Shown here one piece after another: positions 46,097 through 55,870 of a stretch of DNA of 64,000 nt (positions are counted from its first letter, which is position 1; each line of letters starts with the position of its first letter). The translations under genes and the position numbers were made by a program. The notes below the pieces were generated by a model. The model saw only the letters and a program-made list of their open reading frames with translations. It was not told the origin of the DNA and did no database searches. Source of the stretch: Castellaniella sp. MT123 (lineage in GTDB: Bacteria; Pseudomonadota; Gammaproteobacteria; Burkholderiales; Burkholderiaceae_B); NCBI RefSeq assembly GCF_039614765.1, contig NZ_CP154879.1:1798001-1862000 (forward strand). Direction: 5' to 3'.

Positions 46097-46942
46097 ATGA
46101 ACGCCCCAATCCTTCCCGAGCTGCGCGCCCGCCTGCCCCATCTCAGCCGCGCGGCCACCCGCGTCGCACGGCTGGTCATTGCCCGCCCCGCCGATGCATC
46201 GCGCATGGCGATCAGCGAGGTCGCCCTGGCCGCGGAAGTCAGCGAACCCACCGTCATCCGGCTGTGCCGCGCGCTGGGCTGCGCCGGGTGGCCGGATTTC
46301 AAGATCCGGCTGGCCGCAAGCCTGATGAACGGCGTGCCGTACGTGCATTCCGCGCTGGACCCGGACGAAGGCATCGCTTCGCTCACGGGGAAAGTCTTCG
46401 ACAACGCAATCTCGGCCCTGCTGCGGGTGCGCGACATGCTGGACCCTCGCCAGGTCGAGGCCGCCATCGACCGGCTGACGGCGGCGCGGCGCATCGAGTT
46501 CTACGGCATCGGGAATTCCGGCATCGTCGCAGCCGACGCCCAGCACAAGTTCTTCCGCTTCGATCTGTCGGTCGCCGCCTACGCCGACAGTCATACCCAG
46601 GGCATGGCGGCGTCCTTGCTGGGGCCCCGGGATGCACTGGTCGCCATCTCGCATTCCGGCCGTTCGCGCGAACTGCTCGAAGCCGTGGGGCTGGCCCGCG
46701 CCAACGGATGTCCGGTGATCGCCATCACGGCGTCGGATTCCCCGCTGGCCACACTCGCATCCATCCTGTTGCGCGCCGACACGCAGGAAGACACCGCGCT
46801 CTACAGCCCGATGATCTCGCGCCTGGCGCATCTGGCGATCATCGACGTGCTGGCCCTGGGGCTTGCCCTGAGGCGCGGCGACCAGGCCAGCCTGGTGCTG
46901 GCCAGAACCAAACAAAGCCTGGAAAACAAGCGTCAGCCCTGA
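46097..46942 (+). CDS. hexR: HexR-like RpiR-family transcriptional regulator
   Basis: Regulator of 281 residues. The N-terminal RpiR helix-turn-helix domain (about 1-75) contains EVALAAEVSEPTVIRLCRALGCAGWPDFKIRLAASLMNGVPYVHS, very like enteric HexR. The SIS sugar-phosphate-binding domain (about 110-265) has EFYGIGNSGIVAADAQHKFFRF and ALVAISHSGRSRELLEAV. HexR senses KDPG and controls Entner-Doudoroff genes. HexR-type dyads precede both this gene and eda. The start gives full-length homology although no ribosome-binding site is visible. Confidence 0.85.
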   Translation: MNAPILPELRARLPHLSRAATRVARLVIARPADASRMAISEVALAAEVSEPTVIRLCRALGCAGWPDFKIRLAASLMNGVPYVHSALDPDEGIASLTGKVFDNAISALLRVRDMLDPRQVEAAIDRLTAARRIEFYGIGNSGIVAADAQHKFFRFDLSVAAYADSHTQGMAASLLGPRDALVAISHSGRSRELLEAVGLARANGCPVIAITASDSPLATLASILLRADTQEDTALYSPMISRLAHLAIIDVLALGLALRRGDQASLVLARTKQSLENKRQP

Positions 46943-47008
46943 TCGCTCCCTCCCGACCGGGCCGCTCTCACCCGGATCCTTCCGCCGAACCGAATCCTGT
47001 CCGCATCA

Positions 47009-50000
47009 ATGGAACACCCCGCCCCCACCCAAACGCCGCTGGCCCTGCCTTCCCTGGCCCCAACGCTGGCCGCCCTGAAACCCGGCCAGCGCTACGTCCA
47101 GCCGCGCCCGCCGGGGTCTGGCGACGCCCTGCTGCTGGCATCGCTGGCGCGCGCAGCGCGGCATCCGCTCGCGGCCTTCTGCGCCGACCCCCTGGCGGCG
47201 CAGCGTCTGGCCGACGAAGTCGCTCTGTTCGACCCGGATCTGCGCGTACGATTCCTGCCGGACTGGGAAACCCTGCCCTACGACAGCTTCTCGCCGCACC
47301 AGGATCTGATTTCCGAGCGCCTGCGCACCCTGCATGCCCTGGGCCAGGGCACCGTCGACATCCTGATCGTCCCGGTCACCACCGCGCTGGTACGCCTGGC
47401 CCCGCCCGGATTCCTGGCTGCCTATACATTCCAGTTCCGTCAGGGGGACGCGCTGGACGAAGAACGGCTGCGCGCGCAACTGACGCTGGCCAACTACAGC
47501 CATGTCACGCAGGTCGGCGCCCCGGGCGAATTCTGCATTCGTGGCGGGCTGATCGACCTGTTTCCCATGGGGTCGGCCCTGCCCTACCGGATCGACCTGT
47601 TCGACCGCGAAATCGAATCCATCCGCAGCTTCGACATCGACACCCAGCGCAGCCTGTACCCGGTGCGCGAGATCGAGCTGCTGCCCGGCCGCGAATTCCC
47701 CATGGACGAGGAGGCCCGCAACCGTTTTCGCGCCCGGTTCCGGGAACTGTTCGAAGGCGACCCGTCACGCGCGCTGCCTTACAAGGACATCGGCAATGGC
47801 ATCGCCTTCGCCGGCATCGAATACTACCTGCCGCTGTTTTTCGAAAACACAGCCACCTTGTTCGACTACCTGCCGCCCGACACGATCGCGGTGACCCTGG
47901 GCGATGTATCGGCCGCCATTGCGCGCTTCACCCAGGACGCGCACAACCGCTGGCAGTTCCTGAAGGCGGACCCCGAACGGCCCGTGCTGCCGCTGGACAT
48001 GCTGTTCCTGGACGATGAAGCCTTGCACGTCGGGCTGCGACAGCTCGCGCGCCTGGCCCTGGTCCACGACCAGGCCCATCCGGACTTCGCGGACTGCCCG
48101 GACGTGGCCGTCAACCGCCGCGCGGAAGACCCGCTCGCGGGCCTGCGCCGACACCTGGGCGCAAGCCCCCTGCGCACCGCGATCTGTGTGGATTCCGCCG
48201 GACGGCGCGAAACCATCGCCGAACTGCTGGCCGACTACCACCTCAAGCCCGACGCGACATTCGATACCTGGCAGGATTACCTGGACAGCGATGCCCGTTT
48301 CTCCTTGATCGTCGCCCCGCTGACAGGCGGGTTCCTGATGCCGCCTTCGGGGCTGGCGATCCTGACCGAGAACGATCTCTATCCGGCGCAGTCCGCCCGC
48401 CCCGCCCGCAACCGCCGGCGCGCGGAACGGCACAGCGACATCGACGCGATGGTGCGCGATCTGGCCGAACTGCACGTGGGCGACCCAGTGGTCCATGTGC
48501 AGCACGGCATCGGCCGGTACCGGGGATTGGTCAGCATGGATCTGGGAGACGGCCCCATCGAGCTGCTGCATCTGGAATATGCCCAGGAAGCCACGCTCTA
48601 CGTACCGGTCTCCCAGTTGCATCTGATTGCCCGCTACAGCGGCGCGGATCCGGATCAGGCACCCTTGCATCCGCTGGGTTCCGGCCAATGGGAAAAGGCT
48701 CGCCGCAAAGCGGCGCGGCAGGCGCGCGATACGGCGGCGGAACTGCTGGCCCTGTATGCCCAGCGCGCCGCGCGCGAAGGCCTGCGCTTCCAGTTTCCGA
48801 CGCGCGACTATCAGGCCTTCGCCGAAGGTTTCGGATTCGAGGAAACCCCGGACCAGGCCGAGGCCATCATGGCCGTCATCCAGGACATGACGTCGGGCCG
48901 CCCCATGGACCGGTTGGTGTGCGGCGACGTGGGTTTTGGCAAGACCGAAGTCGCCTTGCGCGCCGCCTTCCTGGCGGTCATGAACGGACGCCAGGTTGCG
49001 CTGCTGTGCCCGACCACGCTGCTGGCCGAACAGCATGCCCAGAACTTCGCCACCCGCTTTGCCGACTGGCCGGTCCGCATCGCGGAGCTCTCGCGTTTTC
49101 GCACGGGCAAGGAAACCGCCAAGGCGATCGAAGGGCTGGCCCAAGGAACCGTGGACATCGTCATCGGCACCCATAAGCTCCTGTCCAAGGACGTACGCTA
49201 CAAACAACTGGGCCTGGTCATCATCGACGAGGAACACCGCTTCGGCGTGCGCCAGAAGGAATCCCTGAAAGCCCTGCGCGCCGAAGTCGACGTGCTGACC
49301 CTGACCGCCACCCCGATCCCGCGCACGCTGGGCATGTCGCTGGAAGGCATCCGCGATTTTTCCGTGATCGCCACGGCACCGCAAAAGCGCCTGGCCATCA
49401 AGACCTTCGTGCGCCGCGAAGACGGCAGCACAATTCGCGAAGCCATCCTGCGCGAACTGAAACGCGGCGGCCAGGTGTATTTCCTGCACAACGAAGTCGA
49501 TACCATCCACAACCGCCGCGCGCGGCTCGAGGAACTGGTCCCGGAAGCCCGCATCGCCGTCGCCCATGGCCAGATGGGCGAGCGCGAACTGGAGGAAGTC
49601 ATGAAAGGCTTCTACCAGCAACGCAGCAACGTGCTGCTGTGCACCACCATCATCGAGACCGGCATCGATATCCCGTCGGCCAACACCATCATCATCCACC
49701 GCGCCGACAAGCTCGGCCTGGCGCAACTGCACCAGTTGCGCGGTCGCGTCGGGCGGTCCCACCATCAGGCCTACGCCTATCTGCTGACCCCCGGCGAGGA
49801 CGCGATCACCGCGAACGCAAAAAAACGCCTGGAAGCCATCCAGTCCATGGAAGAACTGGGCGCCGGGTTCTTCCTGGCCATGCACGACCTGGAGATCCGC
49901 GGCAGCGGCGAGGTCCTGGGCGAGTCGCAGTCCGGCAACATCCAGGAAATCGGCTACAGCCTGTACAACGACATGCTGGCCGCCGCCGTGCGCGCGCTGA

Positions 50001-50485
50001 AGTCCGGAGAAGAACCCGACCTGGACAGCCCGTTCAGCGCGCAATGCGAGGTCAATCTGCATGCCCCCGCGCTGCTGCCTTCGGATTACTGCGCCGACGT
50101 ACAGGCCCGCCTGGGGCTGTACAAGCGCCTATCCCACGCCGCGGACGCCGAGGCGCTGACCCTGATCCAGGAAGAACTCATCGACCGCTACGGCAAGCTG
50201 CCGGAGGCCGGGCAGACCCTGCTGTCCCTGCACCGTCTGCGCCTGCTGGCCGAGTCCCTGGGCGTCATCAAGATCGACGCGGGCGAATCCCAAGCTTCGA
50301 TCCAGTTCTCCGCCCAACCGAAGGTCGAACCGCTGCGCGTCATCGAACTGGTCCAGCAGGACCGGCAGGTCCGCCTGAATGGATCCGACCGGCTGAAGAT
50401 CACCTTCGGCGGTGCCGTGGACGTGCCCGGGCGGGTCCAGAAACTGCGCGGGCTGCTGCAGCGCCTGGGCGGTGTCACGGCGTAA
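47009..50485 (+). CDS. mfd: Transcription-repair coupling factor Mfd
   Basis: SF2 translocase of 1158 residues that removes stalled RNA polymerase and recruits UvrA. The N-terminal UvrB-like domain (FLPDWETLPYDSFSPHQDLISERL) is followed by an RNA-polymerase-interacting domain (GDPVVHVQHGIGRYRGL). Walker A is GDVGFGKTEVALRAAF and the DEEH box IIDEEHRFGVRQKE; TATPIPRTLGMS and GRVGRSHHQAYAYLL are the other helicase motifs. The C-terminal TRCF domain holds the UvrA site. It lies 66 bases after hexR. Confidence 0.97.
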   Translation: MEHPAPTQTPLALPSLAPTLAALKPGQRYVQPRPPGSGDALLLASLARAARHPLAAFCADPLAAQRLADEVALFDPDLRVRFLPDWETLPYDSFSPHQDLISERLRTLHALGQGTVDILIVPVTTALVRLAPPGFLAAYTFQFRQGDALDEERLRAQLTLANYSHVTQVGAPGEFCIRGGLIDLFPMGSALPYRIDLFDREIESIRSFDIDTQRSLYPVREIELLPGREFPMDEEARNRFRARFRELFEGDPSRALPYKDIGNGIAFAGIEYYLPLFFENTATLFDYLPPDTIAVTLGDVSAAIARFTQDAHNRWQFLKADPERPVLPLDMLFLDDEALHVGLRQLARLALVHDQAHPDFADCPDVAVNRRAEDPLAGLRRHLGASPLRTAICVDSAGRRETIAELLADYHLKPDATFDTWQDYLDSDARFSLIVAPLTGGFLMPPSGLAILTENDLYPAQSARPARNRRRAERHSDIDAMVRDLAELHVGDPVVHVQHGIGRYRGLVSMDLGDGPIELLHLEYAQEATLYVPVSQLHLIARYSGADPDQAPLHPLGSGQWEKARRKAARQARDTAAELLALYAQRAAREGLRFQFPTRDYQAFAEGFGFEETPDQAEAIMAVIQDMTSGRPMDRLVCGDVGFGKTEVALRAAFLAVMNGRQVALLCPTTLLAEQHAQNFATRFADWPVRIAELSRFRTGKETAKAIEGLAQGTVDIVIGTHKLLSKDVRYKQLGLVIIDEEHRFGVRQKESLKALRAEVDVLTLTATPIPRTLGMSLEGIRDFSVIATAPQKRLAIKTFVRREDGSTIREAILRELKRGGQVYFLHNEVDTIHNRRARLEELVPEARIAVAHGQMGERELEEVMKGFYQQRSNVLLCTTIIETGIDIPSANTIIIHRADKLGLAQLHQLRGRVGRSHHQAYAYLLTPGEDAITANAKKRLEAIQSMEELGAGFFLAMHDLEIRGSGEVLGESQSGNIQEIGYSLYNDMLAAAVRALKSGEEPDLDSPFSAQCEVNLHAPALLPSDYCADVQARLGLYKRLSHAADAEALTLIQEELIDRYGKLPEAGQTLLSLHRLRLLAESLGVIKIDAGESQASIQFSAQPKVEPLRVIELVQQDRQVRLNGSDRLKITFGGAVDVPGRVQKLRGLLQRLGGVTA

Positions 50486-50821
50486 ACCTTCGCAGACCCG
50501 ACCACATCATCCGCCCGGGTGAAGTAGCGGTCGTCAGGGCTGGGATGATGATCCGTGGCGCGATAGTAGGTATGCGTCCGGGCGCGTTCGGCCTCCAGAT
50601 GGCTCCTCAATTGCGACGGCAGGCCAAGGAGACAGGAGATTGTGCGGGAAGGAAGTGGCGCAAGGCATGGTGAACAGGCAGGACACGGTCGACGATCGGC
50701 CGATCGGACCACCGTGACAGTTTTATCACAGCCAAACACCCTTGCACGACCCAGGACCCTATCATGGATGAAAGCTCGACGGAACCTCACGTCTCGACTT
50801 TCAATACTAATTATTAGTATC
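50486..50821. other. Gap between mfd and the toxin-antitoxin genes
   Basis: No gene is recognised in these 336 bases. Minus-strand reading gives an open frame overlapping hicA and mfd but without family features. A 14-base palindrome CGATCGGCCGATCG lies at 50693-50706. The last 20 bases hold the candidate hicAB operator. No transposase remnant or attachment-site repeat was seen. Confidence 0.5.
50804..50820. promoter_or_regulatory. Palindromic operator of the hicAB-like pair
   Basis: ATACTAATTATTAGTAT is a perfect 8-1-8 palindrome ending one base before the hicA-like start codon. Antitoxins of the HicB type autoregulate by binding such sites with their ribbon-helix-helix domain, which this HicB has. 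The AT-rich repeat could also contain the -10 element. A role in autoregulation is inference from position and symmetry. Confidence 0.6.
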
Positions 50822-51082
50822 ATGACACTGAAAGCCAAAAACCAGAAAATCCTCGCACTGATTTTTTCCCACCCGACGCCAGCAGGACTGAAATGGAATG
50901 ATGCCGCTGGACTCATGGCCGAACTCGGTGCGACGATCACACAGCGCGAAGGGTCTCGTATCGCGGTGTTTTTGTTCGACCAGGTCCGGGTCTTTCATCG
51001 ACCTCACCCGTCTCCTGACATGGACAAGGCTGCGGTTGCATCCTTACGACGCTGGCTGGAGGAAAACGGAGTCAAGCCGTGA
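50822..51082 (+). CDS. HicA-family toxin
   Basis: Small protein of 86 residues. KAKNQKILALIFSHPTPAGLKWNDAAGLMAELGATITQREGSRIAVFLFDQVRVFHRPHPSP resembles the longer HicA-like family (double-stranded-RNA-binding-fold mRNA interferases). The position of the histidine in classical HicA (GSxH) is GSR here; FHRPHPSP supplies other histidines. ATG at 50822 was chosen; upstream in-frame starts add an unconserved hydrophobic stretch. It overlaps the antitoxin gene by four bases (GTGA). Confidence 0.78.
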   Translation: MTLKAKNQKILALIFSHPTPAGLKWNDAAGLMAELGATITQREGSRIAVFLFDQVRVFHRPHPSPDMDKAAVASLRRWLEENGVKP

Positions 51083-51414
51083 AGAACATCATGATCATCG
51101 ACGGACATCAGGCTGTCATCGAATATGACTCGGAACTGGAGATGTTCCGGGGAGAATTCATTGGCCTCAATGGCGGGGCGGATTTCTATGCGTCAGACAT
51201 CCCCGGACTTCATCGGGAAGGCGCAACATCACTGCGCATTTTCCTGGAGGAATGCGCCAGGCACGGGGTCAAACCCACGCGGAATTTCTCAGGGCGGTTT
51301 GTCCTGCGGGTGCCGCCCGAAATCCACCAGGCAGCCACCACCGCTGCAGCCGCCCATGGCGAAAGCCTGAATCAGTGGGTTGTCGCTCTGATCAAAGAAG
51401 CTGTCCAGGCGTAA
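51079..51414 (+). CDS. hicB: HicB-family antitoxin
   Basis: Protein of 111 residues. The N-terminal half is the HicB fold (AVIEYDSELEMFRGEFIGLNGGADFYASDIPGLHREGATSLRIFLEECARHG). The C-terminal part (FSGRFVLRVPPEIHQAATTAAAAHGESLNQWVVALIKEAV) is an Arc-type ribbon-helix-helix DNA-binding domain. The GTG start overlaps the toxin stop and has GGAG seven bases upstream. It should neutralise the upstream toxin and repress the pair through the palindrome at 50804-50820. Confidence 0.88.
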   Translation: MKNIMIIDGHQAVIEYDSELEMFRGEFIGLNGGADFYASDIPGLHREGATSLRIFLEECARHGVKPTRNFSGRFVLRVPPEIHQAATTAAAAHGESLNQWVVALIKEAVQA

Positions 51415-51434
51415 ACTTCAAGCTCAAAACCCAG

Positions 51435-52286
51435 TCAATGCTGCCGCCGGAACCAGTTCAGCACGGCATCCAGCGGGCTGACGTCCAGTGCGAACCGGGC
51501 CTGGGCCCGCACCACCGGCTTGGCCCGGTAGGCCACGGAATAATAGGCCTGCGCCATCATCGGCAGGTCGTTCGATCCGTCGCCCAGCACGATGATCTGC
51601 TCGGGCGAGGCATCCAGCGATTGCGCCAGCGCCTGCAGATGACGCGCCTTGGCCGCGCCATCGACGATGTCGCCCAGCACCCGGCCCGTCAGCACGCCGT
51701 CCGCGACTTCCAGCGTATTGGCATGTGCCTCGTCCAGTGCCAGGCCCCGGCGCAGACGTTCGCTGAAGAAGGTGAACCCGCCCGACACCAGCAACGTCTT
51801 CAGACCATGCGCGCGGGCGGCTTCGATCAATTTTTCCGCACCCGGATTCAGCCGCAGACGCTGGATAAAGACCTGCTCCAGCGCCGATTCGGGCACGCCA
51901 CGCAGCAGCGCCACCCGGCGCCGCAGGCTTTCGGAAAAATCCTTGATTTCGCCCCGCATGCTGGCTTCGGTGATGGCGGCGACCTCGGCCTTGCGCCCCA
52001 CCGCGTCGGCGATCTCGTCGATGCACTCGATGTTGATCAAGGTGGAATCCATATCCATCGCCAGCACCTTGCAGTCCGACAGCCGATGCACCGATTCCAG
52101 CCAGGCGGCATCCACGTGCGCAGCCTGCGCCATGGCCATCACTTCGTCGCGGGCGGACGAATCCACATTCAGCAGGCGCATCGCCGTCGGAGCCAGTTCC
52201 TGCACGCCATCCGCGCAGGCGATCGCCGCCAGCCGTTCGATGTCCGCCGCCATCAGGCGCGGAGCCTGCAGGATGATGTGTGCCAT
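51435..52286 (-). CDS. serB: Phosphoserine phosphatase
   Basis: HAD-superfamily phosphatase of 283 residues making serine from phosphoserine. The nucleophile motif is DMDST (78-82) in VLAMDMDSTLINIECIDEIADAVG, motif II is LVSGGFTFFSERL, and motif III/IV is LGDGSNDLPMMAQAYYSVAYRAKP. An N-terminal ACT-like region (1-70) precedes it. ATG at 52286 was chosen; the longer frame upstream runs into the DUF2818 gene in another register. Convergent with hicB. Confidence 0.93.
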   Translation of the reverse strand: MAHIILQAPRLMAADIERLAAIACADGVQELAPTAMRLLNVDSSARDEVMAMAQAAHVDAAWLESVHRLSDCKVLAMDMDSTLINIECIDEIADAVGRKAEVAAITEASMRGEIKDFSESLRRRVALLRGVPESALEQVFIQRLRLNPGAEKLIEAARAHGLKTLLVSGGFTFFSERLRRGLALDEAHANTLEVADGVLTGRVLGDIVDGAAKARHLQALAQSLDASPEQIIVLGDGSNDLPMMAQAYYSVAYRAKPVVRAQARFALDVSPLDAVLNWFRRQH

Positions 52287-52309
52287 GGTATTGATCTTCA
52301 ACCGGCGCG

Positions 52310-52855
52310 TCAGTGCCGGCGCCGCTGCAGCAGATAACGCCAGACGAAGCCCGGATACGCCAGCACCAGAAACAGCGCCAGCGTCACGGCGTAGAATTCC
52401 CAGCCCTGGGGAAAGGCATTGCCCAGGTCGAGTTCCAGGGTGAACCCCAGTGAACCGATCAGCACATAACCCACGAGGACTTCGAGGAATCGATCGATGA
52501 ACGGCTTGCCGGATGCCGAGGCCCGTGCCGACGCGGCACGCGCGGATCGGTCCGCGATCCAGCCCGGCGCGGACAACAACAGCGCCACCAGCGCAACGCT
52601 GACGATCAGTTTGATCACGAACAACAAGCTGCCGACGCCGCCGAACGCGCCGCCCACCAGCCGGATCGTACCCCACGACCACAAGCCCAGCAGCACCAGA
52701 AACCCCAGGCCGATGGCCCAGCGCAACGCGCCACCGAACGCACGCGTCGCCCGGCCCCAGGGCCAGGGCGCCAGCGGCCGGTCAACCAGAAACGGCAGAT
52801 TGGCCAGCACCAGCGCGCCCAGAATCACCAACCAGGCGGCGACCGATAACATCAT
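52310..52855 (-). CDS. DUF2818 family membrane protein, enlarged
   Basis: Protein of 181 residues. The N-terminal AAWLVILGALVLANLPFLVDRPL and the C-terminal PFIDRFLEVLVGYVLIGSLGFTLELDLG...FPQGWEFYAVTLALFLVLAYPGFVWRYL match DUF2818, which normally follows nuoN and is about 100 residues long. Between them about 80 extra residues add two hydrophobic segments (GALRWAIGLGFLVLLGLWSWG; SLLFVIKLIVSVALVALLL) and an Arg/Ala-rich stretch. It starts 15 bases after nuoN. Function unknown. Confidence 0.8.
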   Translation of the reverse strand: MMLSVAAWLVILGALVLANLPFLVDRPLAPWPWGRATRAFGGALRWAIGLGFLVLLGLWSWGTIRLVGGAFGGVGSLLFVIKLIVSVALVALLLSAPGWIADRSARAASARASASGKPFIDRFLEVLVGYVLIGSLGFTLELDLGNAFPQGWEFYAVTLALFLVLAYPGFVWRYLLQRRRH

Positions 52856-52870
52856 GATCCGAACCAGGCC

Positions 52871-54361
52871 TTAAAACACCAGCGACTGACGGATGACATC
52901 CACGCACAGTGCCATCAGACCGCCCGGCAGAATGCCCAGACCGATCACCAGCAGACCGTTGAGGGACATCACGCTGCGCGCCGCCACCGTGCCGGCGCCA
53001 AGCGTCACACCATCGTCCGGTTCGTCGAAGTAGGCCATCTTCACCACGCGCAGGTAGTAGAAGGCGCCGATCAGCGACATCATCACGGCGAATACCGCCA
53101 GCGTCACGTGGCCGGCGCCAATCAAGGCCTGCAACACCACGAGCTTGGCATAGAAACCCGACAGCGGCGGAATCCCGGCCAGCGAGAACATGGCGATCAA
53201 CAGCACGCCCGCCAGCACCGGATTGCGGCGATTCAGGCCCTTCAGGTCGGCGATTTCCTCGCACTCGAAGCCCTGACGGGACATCAGCATGATCAGACCG
53301 AAAGTGGACAGCGTCGTCAGGACGTAGATGACGATGTAGAAGAGCGATGCGCCATAGGCGGCGGCACTGGCGCCAGCCTGTCCTTCGTAGACGCCCGACA
53401 ACAGGCCCAGGAACACGAAACCCATGTGCGAGATCGTGGAATAGGCCAGCATGCGCTTGAAGTTGGTCTGCGCGATGGCCACGATGTTGCCGATCGCCAG
53501 CGACAGCGCCGCCATGATCAGCAGCATCGGCTGCCAGTCGATGGCGATGCCGTGCAGCGCTTCGATCAGCAGGCGCAGCGTGATGGCGAAGGCGGCGAAT
53601 TTCGGCGCCGCGCCCACCAGCAGCGTGACCGTGGTCGGCGCGCCCTGATAGACGTCCGGCGTCCACATGTGGAACGGCGCGGCCGTCAGCTTGAACGCCA
53701 GGCCGGAGACGATGAACACCACACCGAACACCAGCGGCAGGCGCTGTGCCCCGCCGTCACGGATGACCTGGGCGATCTCGGCCAGCCCCAGCTGCCCCGT
53801 GGCGCCATAGATCATGGACATGCCGTAGAGCAGGATGCCGGATGCCAGACAGCCCAGCACGTAGTACTTCATGGCGGCCTCGACCGAGGCCAGATGATCG
53901 CGGCGCAGCGCCACCAGGGCGTACAGGGCGAAGGACATCAGTTCCACACCCAGGTACACCGTCAGCATGCTGCCGGCCGAGATCATGATGAACTCGCCCA
54001 GCAGCATCAGCAGCGTCAGGGAATAGAGCTCGCCGCCGCGCGTGACCATGTCGCGCTTTTCCGCATAGGCACGGCCGTAGATCAGAGTCACGCCTACCGC
54101 GATAGCCGACAGGATCTTCAGGAAGTGCCCGAGGGAATCCGCGACATACAGGTCGCTGAAGGTACGGCCGTGAACCTGGTTGGCCCATTGGTTCCAGGAC
54201 ACCACCACGGCGACCAGTACGGTGCCCATGGTCAGCATGAAGGTCATGCGACGGTTGGGATCGTTACCGAACCCATCGATCAGCAGAACCGCCCCGGTGA
54301 GCACCAGCAGCACGATCTCGGGGGTCGCCAGCGCGAAGTCGAAAAGATTTTGCATCGTCAT
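52871..54361 (-). CDS. nuoN: NADH-quinone oxidoreductase subunit N
   Basis: Antiporter-like membrane subunit of complex I, 496 residues, about 14 membrane segments. The conserved proton-channel regions include [38 protein letters not shown] and [17 protein letters not shown]. The first ATG (54361) gives MTMQNLF and a second at 54355 gives [15 protein letters not shown]; the latter may be the true start. It lies six bases after nuoM. Confidence 0.95.
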   Translation of the reverse strand: MTMQNLFDFALATPEIVLLVLTGAVLLIDGFGNDPNRRMTFMLTMGTVLVAVVVSWNQWANQVHGRTFSDLYVADSLGHFLKILSAIAVGVTLIYGRAYAEKRDMVTRGGELYSLTLLMLLGEFIMISAGSMLTVYLGVELMSFALYALVALRRDHLASVEAAMKYYVLGCLASGILLYGMSMIYGATGQLGLAEIAQVIRDGGAQRLPLVFGVVFIVSGLAFKLTAAPFHMWTPDVYQGAPTTVTLLVGAAPKFAAFAITLRLLIEALHGIAIDWQPMLLIMAALSLAIGNIVAIAQTNFKRMLAYSTISHMGFVFLGLLSGVYEGQAGASAAAYGASLFYIVIYVLTTLSTFGLIMLMSRQGFECEEIADLKGLNRRNPVLAGVLLIAMFSLAGIPPLSGFYAKLVVLQALIGAGHVTLAVFAVMMSLIGAFYYLRVVKMAYFDEPDDGVTLGAGTVAARSVMSLNGLLVIGLGILPGGLMALCVDVIRQSLVF

Positions 54362-54367
54362 TCCGGT

Positions 54368-55870
54368 CTACAGTTTCGATTGAGCGACGTGATCCAGCAG
54401 CGCCTGCACCGAGGGATGCATCAGATCCGTGAAGAAGCTGGGATAGATCCCCATGAACAGCGTGAAGATCGCCAGCAGCCCCAGAATCAGGAACTCGCGG
54501 CTGCCGATGTCCTTCATGCCGTCGACCTGCTCGTTGGCCACAGGGCCGAAGGCCACGCGTTTGAGCATCCACAGCGAATAGCTGGCGCCCCAGATCAGCG
54601 CGGATGCCGCCAGCAGGCCGATCCAGAAGTTGTACTGCACGGCGCCCAGGATGACGGTGAATTCGCCCACAAAGCCGCTGGTGCCCGGCAGGCCGGCGTT
54701 AGCCATGGAAAACAGCACGAAATACGTCACGAAGCGCGGCATGCGGTTGATGATCCCGCCGTAGGCGTCGATGCGGCGCGTGTGCAGGCGATCGTACATG
54801 ACCCCGATGCACATGAACATCGCGCCCGACACGAAGCCGTGCGACAGCATCTGGATGATGGAGCCTTCCAGGCCGGTGACGTTGAAGATGAAGAAACCCA
54901 GCGTCACGAAGCCCATGTGCGCCACGGACGAATACGCCACGAGCTTCTTCATGTCGTCCTGAACGATGGCGACCAGGCCGATGTAGATCACCGCCACCAG
55001 CGACAGGGCAATCATCACCCCGGCCAGGCTGTGGGAGGCGTCCGGCGCGATCGGCAACGAGAAGCGCAGGAAGGCATAGGCGCCAAGCTTCAGCATGACG
55101 GCCGCCAGCACGATGGAGCCGCCCGTGGGGGCCTCGACGTGGGCGTCCGGCAGCCAGGTGTGGATCGGCCACATCGGGATCTTCACGGCAAACGCGGCAA
55201 ACAGCGCGATGAAGATGAACATCTGCTCGGTGTAGCTCAGGGGCATGCGCTGCCAGGTCGCCACGTCGAAGGAACCGCCCGCCGCGTGCCACAGATAGAT
55301 GAAGGCGATCAGCGTCAGCAGCGAACCCGCCAGCGTGTAGAGGAAGAACTTGAAGGCGGCGTAGACCCGGTTCGGCCCGCCCCAGGCGCCGATGATGATG
55401 TACATCGGGATCAGGGTGGCTTCGAAGAACACGTAGAACAGCATGCCGTCGAGCGCGCAGAACACGCCGACCATCAGGCCCGACAGAATCAGGAAGGCCG
55501 CGTTGTACTGCGCCACGCGGGACTTGATGACTTCCCAGCCGGCCAGGATCACGATGATGGTGATGAAGGCCGTCAGCAGCACGAACCAGATCGCGATGCC
55601 GTCGATGCCCAGATGGTAGTTCAGGTTGAACGCTTCGATCCACGGCGTGTTTTCCACGAACTGCATGTCCGCCGTCTTCGGGTTGAAGCCCGTGTAGAGG
55701 GGCAGCGTCACCAGCAGGCCCGCGATGGAACCCACCAGAGACAGCACCCGTGCCGGCCCCGGATTGTCGTCCCGGCCGATCAGCAGCACCAGCAACCCGA
55801 AAACAATCGGGACGAAGATCGACAGGGTCAGCCAGGGGAGTGTAGAGGACGCCATTTCGCTAGCCATCAA
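54368..55870 (-). CDS. nuoM: NADH-quinone oxidoreductase subunit M
   Basis: Antiporter-like subunit of 500 residues with about 14 membrane segments. Signature regions are FFEATLIPMYIIIGAWGGPNRVYAAFKFFLYTLAGSLLTL and VKIPMWPIHTWLPDAHVEAPTGGSIVLAAVMLKLGAYAFLR. The start overlaps the nuoL stop by four bases. Confidence 0.96.
   Translation of the reverse strand: MMASEMASSTLPWLTLSIFVPIVFGLLVLLIGRDDNPGPARVLSLVGSIAGLLVTLPLYTGFNPKTADMQFVENTPWIEAFNLNYHLGIDGIAIWFVLLTAFITIIVILAGWEVIKSRVAQYNAAFLILSGLMVGVFCALDGMLFYVFFEATLIPMYIIIGAWGGPNRVYAAFKFFLYTLAGSLLTLIAFIYLWHAAGGSFDVATWQRMPLSYTEQMFIFIALFAAFAVKIPMWPIHTWLPDAHVEAPTGGSIVLAAVMLKLGAYAFLRFSLPIAPDASHSLAGVMIALSLVAVIYIGLVAIVQDDMKKLVAYSSVAHMGFVTLGFFIFNVTGLEGSIIQMLSHGFVSGAMFMCIGVMYDRLHTRRIDAYGGIINRMPRFVTYFVLFSMANAGLPGTSGFVGEFTVILGAVQYNFWIGLLAASALIWGASYSLWMLKRVAFGPVANEQVDGMKDIGSREFLILGLLAIFTLFMGIYPSFFTDLMHPSVQALLDHVAQSKL

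Noticed and set aside
50188-50940. Minus-strand open frame between mfd and the toxin gene, considered as a degraded transposase
   Set aside because: No catalytic motifs, no terminal repeats and no similarity recognised; it overlaps two well-supported genes.
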